IMG/VR virus record: IMGVR_UViG_3300027801_000192
Location: 1 to 21,390 of that record
Direction: 5' to 3' (one strand)
DNA length: 21,390 bases
Source of the DNA: a virus
Below are positions 7,784 through 14,672 of the stretch, one piece after another (the first letter of the stretch is position 1; the number at the start of each line of letters is the position of its first letter). The notes below the pieces were generated by a model. The model did not search any database, was not told where the DNA came from, and saw only the letters and a program-made list of their open reading frames with translations. Both the position numbers and the translations under genes were made by a program.

Positions 7784-7790
7784 ATTTATA
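7783..7790 (-). promoter_or_regulatory. T4-type late promoter
   Basis: TATAAATA on the minus strand, the T4 late consensus, in the 41-base gap before the kinase gene. With T4 spacing (box at -13 to -6), transcription would begin near 7777 and give a leader of about 24 bases. It reads into an operon that is tightly packed to 1896. Confidence 0.75.
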
Positions 7791-7794
7791 ACTT

Positions 7795-8067
7795 TTATAA
7801 ATTCTTGATAATCTTATTGAGGTTCTTTATTTTACTGTACTTTTTAAGCTTCTTTAGCTTAGGTTCGATCTGTTGTTGGATATTTGTTAGGCTAACGTAA
7901 CCATAGTAATCTAAAATCATTACCATAGCCATAACATCACCTAACTCCTGTTCGAGTTCTTTTATATTGTCTTCATCATACGGGCCAAACCTAATTAACT
8001 TAGAGTTGGCCTGTATAACTTCTGCGCATTCTTCTGATAGAATGGTCAGGGTTTCTTTTACATTCAT
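7795..8067 (-). CDS. MazG-like all-alpha NTP pyrophosphohydrolase, 90 aa
   Basis: Small all-alpha nucleotide pyrophosphohydrolase. The metal-binding pattern is present: SEECAE with Glu12, Glu13 and Glu16, then ELGD with Glu41 and Asp44 (ExxE...ExxD). These enzymes hydrolyse NTPs or dNTPs to monophosphate and pyrophosphate; the substrate cannot be told from the sequence. The 90-residue length fits single-domain MazG-like proteins. The lysine-rich tail (KLKKLKKYSKIKNLNK) is unusual. ATG 8067 overlaps the formate dehydrogenase stop as TAATG, so the two are co-translated. In T4 the dCTPase gp56 belongs to the same superfamily, so a dCTP-clearing role is a possibility for a phage making hydroxymethylcytosine. 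Confidence 0.8.
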   Translation of the reverse strand: MNVKETLTILSEECAEVIQANSKLIRFGPYDEDNIKELEQELGDVMAMVMILDYYGYVSLTNIQQQIEPKLKKLKKYSKIKNLNKIIKNL

Positions 8068-9326
8068 TACTTTTTAAATTCAGCTGCCTCAGATGATCCG
8101 TGCGTTGCTGTTCCTTTCGTATATGAATGAGCTCCCATACCAGCCAGCTCTCCGGCTTGTACAATAAGATACTCATCTCTGATAGGTTCTCCTGCAAAGA
8201 AACATTCTAATATTTCTCTCACTCCATCAGCATATCTTGTCTGTGCTGATAGTGAAGTACCTGATGTATGAGGAGTCATACCGTGATTAGGCATTGATCT
8301 CCATACGTGGTCATTCGGTGGTGGCTGTGGAAACCAAACGTCTCCAGCATATCCTGACAATTGACCAGACTCGCATGCACGAGCTATAGCATCTTTGTCA
8401 CATATCTTACCACGTGCCGTATTAATTATGTATGCACCCTTCTTACACTTCGCGATCAATTCATCATTGAACATATGCTCAGTCTCAGGGTGTAGTGGAC
8501 AACTAATGTTAATCACATCACAATGTGCAACCATAGATTCGACTGAATCATGATATGTTAAACCTAGTTCTGTTTCTATTTGATTACTCAAACGATGTTT
8601 GTCAAAGTAATGTAGATGTACATCAAATGGTTTCATCTTTCTTAGCATGTCTAAACCAATTCGACCTGCTGCAATAGTACCAATGTGCATACCTTCTACA
8701 TCATATGATCTAGATACAGCGTCAGCAATATGCCAACCTCCATCATTAACAATTGCATGTTGAGTAGTGAAGTCTCTTACTAAGACTAAGATCTGCATAA
8801 CAATATGTTCTGCCACTGATCGTGAGTTACAATACGTAACTTCTACAACGTCAATGTTGTGGTCCATCGCTGCTTCTAAATCAACATGGTCTGAGCCAAT
8901 GCCAGCAGTAATTGCCATCTTAAGATTAGGAGCTGATTCCATCAGCGCTCTTGTTACATAATATGGAAAGAATGGTTGAGAGATAACAATATCTGCATCA
9001 ATTAATTCTTTATCTGCCTCACAACCGAATCCATCTTTGTCAGATGTGACTACAAGTGTGTGACCTAAACCTTCTAAATACTTTCTTAAACCTAATTCAC
9101 CTGACACACAACCTAGTAATTCACCTGGGTTGAAGTCTCTGCCCTGAGGGCTGGGTAGGGTCATCCCATCTGGATAGTTATGTATTACTGGTAAATCTTC
9201 TAATGGATAGCTTGTAGGCATTCCATTTGTTGGATCATCATATAGTACACAAAGGATCTTTAATCCCGTTTTTGGTTCTTCCAACGACGGTTCTACACCC
9301 TCAAAAAAACTAGTGGCTGACATCAT
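8067..9326 (-). CDS. fdh: NAD-dependent formate dehydrogenase
   Basis: Oxidises formate to CO2 with reduction of NAD+. It is a full-length member of the D-2-hydroxyacid dehydrogenase superfamily, formate dehydrogenase clade, closely resembling the Pseudomonas sp. 101 enzyme over its length (KILCVLYDDP, GELGLRKYLE, TAGIGSDHVDL, AGDVWFPQP, IRDEYLIVQAG). Catalytic residues are kept: Asn167, Arg305, Gln334 and His353 (Pseudomonas N146, R284, Q313, H332). The nucleotide-binding loop AAGRIG (219-224) and Asp242 in HYFDKHR indicate NAD+ preference. About 20 extra residues precede the usual N-terminus (starting MMSATSFFEG). Start 9326 follows GGAGAAGAG and overlaps the previous gene by 17 bases. This is a metabolic gene probably taken from a bacterial host and apparently intact. 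Confidence 0.95.
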   Translation of the reverse strand: MMSATSFFEGVEPSLEEPKTGLKILCVLYDDPTNGMPTSYPLEDLPVIHNYPDGMTLPSPQGRDFNPGELLGCVSGELGLRKYLEGLGHTLVVTSDKDGFGCEADKELIDADIVISQPFFPYYVTRALMESAPNLKMAITAGIGSDHVDLEAAMDHNIDVVEVTYCNSRSVAEHIVMQILVLVRDFTTQHAIVNDGGWHIADAVSRSYDVEGMHIGTIAAGRIGLDMLRKMKPFDVHLHYFDKHRLSNQIETELGLTYHDSVESMVAHCDVINISCPLHPETEHMFNDELIAKCKKGAYIINTARGKICDKDAIARACESGQLSGYAGDVWFPQPPPNDHVWRSMPNHGMTPHTSGTSLSAQTRYADGVREILECFFAGEPIRDEYLIVQAGELAGMGAHSYTKGTATHGSSEAAEFKK

Positions 9327-9639
9327 TCTCTTCTCCTATTGATTTTGGACCTAGTACATAGTCCTGTTGTTTTAATGTATCATCTAAGATACTCTTGAGT
9401 ATTTCACCAAGAGCTTCGTTAAATGACTCCTTACCATGTGGTGTCTCTAATGGATAGTCGACTACTTCATAATCAAATCCAATTGACTGAGTAGTGTCAT
9501 TTAATTTGACATCCATATATCTATATATGACATTATTGAACTCACCACCTTCTAATCTTATGTACCAGTGTTGATCATCTCTACCATGTTGGTCTACAAA
9601 TGACCACTTTTCGAATGGTAGATTATTGCTTTTTGACAA
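9310..9639 (-). CDS. Phage protein of unknown function, 109 aa, TTG start
   Basis: Unrecognised acidic protein. The first half is probably beta-rich (WYIRLEGGEF, YRYMDVKLN), followed by FDYEVVDYPLE and an amphipathic helix (NEALGEILKSILDD, about residues 74-87). There is no signal peptide or membrane segment. The reading frame begins with TTG at 9639; a GAGGT ribosome site lies just upstream inside the preceding gene and no ATG follows until residue 42, so the TTG start is preferred. It overlaps the glycine-zipper gene by 17 bases and the formate dehydrogenase gene by 17 bases. Confidence 0.8.
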   Translation of the reverse strand: MSKSNNLPFEKWSFVDQHGRDDQHWYIRLEGGEFNNVIYRYMDVKLNDTTQSIGFDYEVVDYPLETPHGKESFNEALGEILKSILDDTLKQQDYVLGPKSIGEENDVSH

Positions 9640-10063
9640 AGTCTACCTCGTAATCATATCCATCATATTCAAATGATATAGTTGAGTGAGAGTATTCTGA
9701 TACAGTAGTACTCTTCTGACGTCTTTCAGACTTACACACTGTAGCTGTAGTTGTACCTGATTCTGCAGCTGCGTTGTTTGCACCGATTGCACCACCAATA
9801 ACAGCTCCTGGTAATTTACCACCATCTCCTTCAGTTACTACATCACCAACAACTGCACCGAAGATTGCTCCCCAAAATGCTGCATTAGCAATGTCTGCTT
9901 GAGACGCTGCTGATACTTGTTGCTTACTACATACTTCAACCGTATAAGGTTCTAGATATACAACCTCACGATAATGATCTTGTATATTAAGAGTGTCTGC
10001 CATTGCTGACAATGATGCAGCAAGTAATACACCTACTGTTAAACCTATAATTTTATGTTTCAT
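9623..10063 (-). CDS. Exported glycine-zipper protein
   Basis: Predicted to be secreted into the host envelope. The N-terminus has a classical Sec signal peptide: basic MKHK, hydrophobic core IIGLTVGVLLAASL, then an SAMA/D cleavage site after residue 22. There is no lipobox cysteine. The mature part has a glycine zipper (FWGAIFGAVVGDVV, then GAVIGGAIGA, about 63-94), as in 17-kDa surface antigen and OmpA-type Gly-zipper proteins, which insert into or span membranes. Two cysteines (45 and 110) flank the zipper and could pair in the periplasm. It is the first gene of an early-type operon with a GGAG ribosome site. Possible roles are envelope modification or superinfection exclusion; neither is proven. 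Confidence 0.85.
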   Translation of the reverse strand: MKHKIIGLTVGVLLAASLSAMADTLNIQDHYREVVYLEPYTVEVCSKQQVSAASQADIANAAFWGAIFGAVVGDVVTEGDGGKLPGAVIGGAIGANNAAAESGTTTATVCKSERRQKSTTVSEYSHSTISFEYDGYDYEVDFVKKQ

Positions 10064-10085
10064 TTATTTCTCCATTCAAAGGTAT

Positions 10086-10116
10086 ATTATAACACAGTTT
10101 TAGCGGTTTGTACATA
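10086..10116 (-). promoter_or_regulatory. Early-type promoter for the glycine-zipper/fdh operon
   Basis: Minus strand TATGTAC (10116-10110), 18 bp, TATAAT (10091-10086) with an extended -10 TGT. It starts directly after the stop of the upstream gene and is followed by the glycine-zipper ATG at 10063. Confidence 0.75.
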
Positions 10117-10563
10117 CTAATTTTCATTCGGTCCTTCAATTTTATACTCGGCTGGACTATCTTCATCAGGTGGATTTCTCCATTCATGCTTATACTTCTT
10201 CATAACCTGCTTCGCCTTAGGATCTTTCCGTGTGCCACGAGTTATTGGTGGTGGTGTAGTCGGACTAGGTGGTTCGATAGCATATGAATCTCCAAGTCCG
10301 CCTGGAGTTGGTATGTTTTGTTTCTTATCTAAGTTAGAATATATACCTACACCAGCAGTACGTTCCCATGTTTCAATTATATCATCTCTGATATAACTAA
10401 GTGGAGTTCCTGTTGGATACTCATGTGTCCAGTTCAGTGCCATCTTCGCAGCATTAGTTCTTATCGTTTGGATCCTACGGTTTTCGTAGTACTCCTTACG
10501 CCTGAATTCTATTCTATCCATAAAGGCTCTTGTATAGCCTTCGTTAAAAAGTGCTTTAAACAT
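10117..10563 (-). CDS. Phage protein of unknown function, 148 aa
   Basis: Unrecognised. Residues 1-70 look helical and are rich in Arg, Tyr and Asn (RRKEYYENRRIQTIRTNAAK). Residues about 86-125 are Pro/Gly-rich and disordered (PPSPTTPPPITRGTRKDPKA). The end is acidic. No signal peptide or membrane span is visible. The N-terminus MFKALFNE/GYTR loosely fits the capsid-targeting and protease-site pattern seen in the late operon, which may be chance. It starts in a TAATG overlap with the 41-codon gene and is the last gene of the uvsX operon. It ends with TAG next to the following promoter. Confidence 0.78.
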   Translation of the reverse strand: MFKALFNEGYTRAFMDRIEFRRKEYYENRRIQTIRTNAAKMALNWTHEYPTGTPLSYIRDDIIETWERTAGVGIYSNLDKKQNIPTPGGLGDSYAIEPPSPTTPPPITRGTRKDPKAKQVMKKYKHEWRNPPDEDSPAEYKIEGPNEN

Positions 10564-10688
10564 TATTTTTTTACCCTCTTTGAAGTAGGATGTCTTTTTG
10601 CTGTATGAGTACTATGACTCATATCCTTGACAAACCTTGGTTGACCTTTTACCCTTTTCTTGGCAGTAGGTATCATTTGCTTTCCCAT
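10563..10688 (-). CDS. Very small basic protein, 41 aa
   Basis: Short gene between the dCMP deaminase gene and the 148-codon gene. ATG 10688 immediately follows the deaminase TAA, with GGAG upstream, and its TAA overlaps the next ATG as TAATG. The product has 9 Lys, 4 Arg and 3 His in 41 residues (MGKQMIPTAKKRVKGQPRF at the start, KRHPTSKRVKK at the end), suggesting nucleic-acid binding or a host-directed inhibitor. The placement without any gap on either side is the main argument that it is real. Confidence 0.7.
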   Translation of the reverse strand: MGKQMIPTAKKRVKGQPRFVKDMSHSTHTAKRHPTSKRVKK

Positions 10689-11150
10689 TTATTTCTCCAC
10701 ATCTATTAAATACATCACCTCAGCTTCTTTAAATAAAGCTTTGGCATCCTTTATTGAATCATCCCAATCAGTATTATAATCTTTCGGTCTAACAGCAACA
10801 ACTTTCTTTATGCCAACCTGTATAATACCCTTTGCACATTCATTACAAACAGGCAAACCATATACATACAACGTTGATCCATCTAAAGAAATACCATTAA
10901 GACCAGCATTATATATAGCATTCATCTCGGCATGTACAACTAATTTATACTTTTTTTGTTTATCTTTTAATCTGGCGGCATTATCATTAATACCTCTTGG
11001 GAATCCATTGAATCCTTGTGAGAGTAATTGACCATGATCTCCAATAACCACAGCACCAACTTTAGTGCTTGGATCTTTAGACCAAGTAGATACTTCTTTG
11101 GCTAAGTGGAGATATCTATCTCCCCACATCTTGCCATGTATCTTACTCAC
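10689..11150 (-). CDS. cd: dCMP deaminase
   Basis: Zinc-dependent deaminase converting dCMP to dUMP, feeding dTMP synthesis. Active-site HAEMN (His73, Glu75) and PVCNEC (Cys102, Cys105) are the zinc ligands and proton-shuttle glutamate of the cytidine/deoxycytidylate deaminase family. Length 153 is near the compact bacterial and phage form and shorter than T4 Cd. The frame begins with GTG at 11150, overlapping the upstream TGA as GTGA; an in-frame ATG at codon 8 is the alternative. In a phage that also carries dCMP hydroxymethylase, the two enzymes would compete for dCMP and set the T to modified-C ratio, as in T4. Confidence 0.95.
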   Translation of the reverse strand: MSKIHGKMWGDRYLHLAKEVSTWSKDPSTKVGAVVIGDHGQLLSQGFNGFPRGINDNAARLKDKQKKYKLVVHAEMNAIYNAGLNGISLDGSTLYVYGLPVCNECAKGIIQVGIKKVVAVRPKDYNTDWDDSIKDAKALFKEAEVMYLIDVEK

Positions 11151-11305
11151 AGTGCCAATATTTGTTCAACGAGAGCAGTCTTCTTCTCACGTCGATCTAA
11201 CTCAACACCTTGTTTCCTAGCTTCCTTTTCTAATTGAACTTTAGTCATCTGCATTAGATGTTCTTTGTTCAGCATTCTAGAAATATACGGTTTTAAATTA
11301 CTCAT
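11147..11305 (-). CDS. Small SAP-like protein, 52 aa
   Basis: Short gene overlapping its neighbours on both sides: ATG 11305 overlaps the helicase stop as ATGA, and its TGA (11149-11147) overlaps the deaminase GTG. The segment MTKVQLEKEARKQGVELD followed by RREKKTALVEQI has the helix-turn-helix pattern of SAP/Rho-N-type domains (L..eA...G...D.R..K..L...I), which bind DNA or RNA. Its position between helicase and deaminase suggests a replication accessory role. The domain call is by eye. Confidence 0.72.
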   Translation of the reverse strand: MSNLKPYISRMLNKEHLMQMTKVQLEKEARKQGVELDRREKKTALVEQILAL

Positions 11306-12651
11306 ACATTAAATTCCTCATATCTATTTGCGACCTTAGGTGGTTCATCCCTCACATTGAGAGTTTGTGCAGTATCTTCTACATCATATAGTCTCATCTT
11401 AGCTCTATCAATACCTACTACAAACTTTTTATTCTTACCTGTTGGATCATTGTATCTATTCTTAAGTTGCTTAATCATTATCTGATTCATATTATCCAAT
11501 TCTTCTGTGGATATAAGAGCAAACATTAAGTCAGCCGTAGCTGGTAGACCAAATGATTCTGATGTATCTTCTAAACCTACATCTGAATTACCAAACCCAC
11601 CTCTTGTGGTTTGTGTGGCTGTCATAATCGGTAGATTAAACTCTACTGCCAGACCACGTAATTCTTCAGCGATTGCTTTCACATATGTGTATGAGTTAAT
11701 AGAACCACCCATAGCTTTCATACGTGAGCTTGAACATATATTTAGATAGTCTATACATATCAGATCAGGTTTAAAGTCTCTCTTGATCTGTAATTCTTTT
11801 AGTAATGATCTAAAGTTATTCGCACTCGCTGCACCTGTAGGATATTCTTTTACAATAAGTTTACCTACACCTTTATCAGTTAGCTTGTGCATCTTCTTAT
11901 CAAACATATCTTTCGATAGATTCTCTAACTGATCAATAGGAACATTCATTAGATTAGCATCTATTCTTTCTGCTATACGTTCTTCTGCCATCTCCATAGT
12001 TATATATAGGACATTTTTCATCTGAGTTAGAGCACCTGCTGAAACATGACACATGAATAACGACTTACCTACACCTGTTCCTGCTAAGGCAACATTCAAA
12101 CTCTTGTTAACTAAACCACCTTTAGTGATCTTATTAAACATATCTAAGTCAAATGGTAAATGCTCTTCATCTCTATGATAGAATTCATAACGAGAATCAG
12201 AATCATCTACGTAATCATGTCCTACCCTTATATCAAAGTTAACACCAAGTGCTTCACTTAATACTTCAGGTAGAGAATTCTTGCCTAGAGTCTCATGCTT
12301 ACCTTCAATTATATTTATAGAGTCCATAATAGCCAAGTAGATTGCTCTGTCTTGACACCATTTCTCTGTGTGTTCAATAAGCCATGGCAGTGTTTCTTCT
12401 TTCTCTTGTACACTGATCTCAGGTATAAGAGCTAATGAATCTGCTGTGACTTTAGGATTGTTTCTTAATTCAATTGATAGTGCATCAGCACTGGGTAGTT
12501 TATTAAACTTATTAACGAAGTCAACAACCTCAGAGAATACTGCTCTGTATGGCTCTTCAAAGTATATAAGTTTTAAATGAGGAATAACCGTTCTGGTATA
12601 ATCCTCATTCAACATTAAGTTACGAAGAATTAATGTTTCAATCTTCATCAT
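11302..12651 (-). CDS. 41: Replicative DNA helicase, T4 gp41/DnaB type
   Basis: Hexameric 5'-3' helicase that unwinds the replication fork and partners with primase. A helical N-terminal domain (about 1-140) precedes the RecA-like core: Walker A AGTGVGKS (190-197), ITMEMAEERIAERI (217-230, DnaB H1a-like Glu motif), Walker B LICIDYLNI with Asp301, and TATQTTRGG (sensor, motif H3). Length 449 is close to T4 gp41. Two ATGs are adjacent (12651 and 12648), with GAAGGGTGGG upstream inside uvsX; the overlap with uvsX is 14 bases. It is in one operon with the recombinase. Confidence 0.95.
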   Translation of the reverse strand: MMKIETLILRNLMLNEDYTRTVIPHLKLIYFEEPYRAVFSEVVDFVNKFNKLPSADALSIELRNNPKVTADSLALIPEISVQEKEETLPWLIEHTEKWCQDRAIYLAIMDSINIIEGKHETLGKNSLPEVLSEALGVNFDIRVGHDYVDDSDSRYEFYHRDEEHLPFDLDMFNKITKGGLVNKSLNVALAGTGVGKSLFMCHVSAGALTQMKNVLYITMEMAEERIAERIDANLMNVPIDQLENLSKDMFDKKMHKLTDKGVGKLIVKEYPTGAASANNFRSLLKELQIKRDFKPDLICIDYLNICSSSRMKAMGGSINSYTYVKAIAEELRGLAVEFNLPIMTATQTTRGGFGNSDVGLEDTSESFGLPATADLMFALISTEELDNMNQIMIKQLKNRYNDPTGKNKKFVVGIDRAKMRLYDVEDTAQTLNVRDEPPKVANRYEEFNV

Positions 12652-13699
12652 CCCACCCTTCTTCTAGGTGTGATGTCTTAATCATATCTGCATGACCTAC
12701 TTCATATCTCTTCTTAATATGTGCCTTAAAGTCTGTGTTAGCAAAGATAGGTTTCCAAAATGATTCCTTAAGTGTCTCTGCAATACGTACCTTCTTATCT
12801 TCAATCTCACCGGTGACTTTGTCAACCTTAGAGTACCAACCAATAGTAGGCTTCACAACATATCCACCATCTAATGCAACATCTAATAGACCTGAATAGG
12901 TTTCAATACCACCTTCCCATGTAACTGCAATAGGGATCTTAGACTTCTCACGTACGAACCTTGACTTCTCTACGTTAATTATAAAGTTGTATCCCATAAT
13001 TTCTGTGCCTTTCTTTTCCTGCTGGCGGCCGATGATCCAGATATTATCTGAGGAGTAGTATATACCTGTACCACCCGAAACAACCGCCTTGGGAAATAAG
13101 CCTATTTCTTGATATGTATGGTTCACCGCTAACAGGGGAATGTCGCGCATTGTAAGATAAGGGGTAGTCATCCTAAATAAACCTTTTAAAGCTTTCGCTC
13201 TTGACATATCTGCCACTGACTTCTCATTCATGGCATCATCTAGCTCCTTTTTAGAAGCTAGATTTCCGATAGAGTCAATCATAATGATGACTTTATCTTT
13301 TCTTTCGATAGCCTCTAATTGAGACACAAGATCGAACTTCAATTCTTCTACATTAGTAATGGGGCTATGTAGAACACGTGAAGTATCGATACCGAAGGAT
13401 TCAAAATATTGTTGCGGGCTACCAAACTCTGAATCATAGAATAACAAAACAGCATCTTCATACTTGTCCAAGTATGCTGCTGCCATTAACAAGCCGAACG
13501 AAGTCTTAAAGTGCTTCGATGGTCCTGCTAATACTGTTAAACCTGAGGTCAGGCCTCCGTCTGGATCACCAGATAGTGCAACGTTAATCATTGGAACAGG
13601 TGTAGTCACCATATCCTTATTACTAAACAACTTAGATTTATCAAGTTGGGAAGACTCTTTTATACGAGAGTTCTTCGCTAATTTATCCATTATACCCAT
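12638..13699 (-). CDS. uvsX: UvsX RecA-like recombinase
   Basis: Strand-exchange protein for recombination-dependent replication and repair. Walker A GPSKHFKT (59-66) has the UvsX-type GPSKxFK form, and Walker B VIIMIDSIGNL has Asp142. GGTGIYYSSDNIWIIGRQQ is the segment corresponding to the DNA-binding loop region. The C-terminus is acidic (EEGWDDED), as is usual for UvsX and RecA tails. Length 353 is slightly below T4 UvsX. ATG 13699 follows AAAGGAG and has its own promoter upstream. Confidence 0.96.
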   Translation of the reverse strand: MGIMDKLAKNSRIKESSQLDKSKLFSNKDMVTTPVPMINVALSGDPDGGLTSGLTVLAGPSKHFKTSFGLLMAAAYLDKYEDAVLLFYDSEFGSPQQYFESFGIDTSRVLHSPITNVEELKFDLVSQLEAIERKDKVIIMIDSIGNLASKKELDDAMNEKSVADMSRAKALKGLFRMTTPYLTMRDIPLLAVNHTYQEIGLFPKAVVSGGTGIYYSSDNIWIIGRQQEKKGTEIMGYNFIINVEKSRFVREKSKIPIAVTWEGGIETYSGLLDVALDGGYVVKPTIGWYSKVDKVTGEIEDKKVRIAETLKESFWKPIFANTDFKAHIKKRYEVGHADMIKTSHLEEGWDDED

Positions 13700-13727
13700 T
13701 TGTACTCCTTTGTTAATTCATGGTACC

Positions 13728-13757
13728 ATTATATCACAGTTAGATGGGAAGTACATA
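13728..13757 (-). promoter_or_regulatory. Early-type promoter for the uvsX-gp41 operon
   Basis: Minus strand TATGTAC (13757-13751), 17 bp, TATAAT (13733-13728) with extended -10 TGA. The -35 part lies inside the last codons of the upstream gene, so the modification operon and the uvsX operon abut without a free gap. Confidence 0.75.
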
Positions 13758-14672
13758 CCCTTCACCAAATTCTTTTCTTCTGTAACACTGTGGAGATATA
13801 TGTACTGATGACATGTTCTCCATTTTCTCTTTAGCATATAATTCAGGATCCATACACTTCCATTCTTCTGGCCACATAATCTTATTCATGCTTACCATAT
13901 CCATGGTCTCTTCAATCCTTTCTAGCATCATTACTCTTTCATATCGTGTTCCATAAAAAGGTTGTCCTTTATAATAACCTGTCTTAGGTAATTTTCTACC
14001 TTCAAATTCTATTGGCCATGGCATTGCATACTCAACTGGTATAGGAAGACTATCACCGAATCTTTTTAGATCTATCCACATATCTCTTGGATCTATATTC
14101 AATCTACATAGATGATGTCTTACATCTATATTGCCAAAGACTAATGTGATACCTTGTAGGTTATTACATTTAGCCATATGATCTGTTACGTATTTAAAAT
14201 TAGATTTGATTTGTCCATTCAATGTAATACCATCAGTCTTAATAACCATACTACCTTCAGGAGCAAATGCTGCTGTATGAGAATCACCTATAGTTAACCA
14301 ATCCGTATCAAGATCAGTGGATAGTAATGTTTGTGCATTGTTGCATTTGTCTTGCACACGGGCACACCAGTCTTTATCCTCCACATCTTTTCTCTTGGCT
14401 AACATGTTACCATACGCAGGCATCGGAATGTCTAATGAATAAACTTTATCAGCTAGTAAAAAGTTATCAATGTGTTCTTTAAGTTTATCATTGAATCCAC
14501 CGAATAGATTAATAGATCCATGGAAGTTTACTCCATGATCTAAGTATAATATTTCAACTCTTTGGTTGTCATGATTAATACTTACATTTAAATTTTCTGC
14601 CCACGTACGTGCCCAACCATATCCATGGCTATTCTTCTTACGTGGTATTTTACTAAACGTTCCTGTTATCAT
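13740..14672 (-). CDS. GDSH/SGNH-hydrolase-like protein, 310 aa
   Basis: Unnamed phage protein with hallmarks of the SGNH/GDSL hydrolase fold: IGDSHT at 128-133 (candidate nucleophile Ser131), FGNIDVRHHL at 179-188 (oxyanion-hole Gly180 and Asn181 region) and SSVHIS at 288-293 (candidate His291). The acidic residue usually three before the His is not evident, so activity is uncertain. Such folds include esterases, acyl hydrolases and transferases. It is the last gene of a five-gene overlapping operon containing dCMP hydroxymethylase and begins in an ATGA overlap with the PLP-like gene, so it may act on a small group attached to DNA or its precursor. That role is inference. Confidence 0.75.
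   Translation of the reverse strand: MITGTFSKIPRKKNSHGYGWARTWAENLNVSINHDNQRVEILYLDHGVNFHGSINLFGGFNDKLKEHIDNFLLADKVYSLDIPMPAYGNMLAKRKDVEDKDWCARVQDKCNNAQTLLSTDLDTDWLTIGDSHTAAFAPEGSMVIKTDGITLNGQIKSNFKYVTDHMAKCNNLQGITLVFGNIDVRHHLCRLNIDPRDMWIDLKRFGDSLPIPVEYAMPWPIEFEGRKLPKTGYYKGQPFYGTRYERVMMLERIEETMDMVSMNKIMWPEEWKCMDPELYAKEKMENMSSVHISPQCYRRKEFGEGYVLPI

Noticed and set aside
9643-9825. 60-codon minus-strand frame rich in Gln and Leu
   Set aside because: It lies wholly inside the glycine-zipper gene in another frame; the composition is an out-of-frame reading of Thr/Ala codons.
12312-12319. TATAAATA inside the helicase gene
   Set aside because: It lies in the middle of a conserved coding sequence, far from any gene start, and helicase and recombinase genes are not late; likely chance in AT-rich DNA.
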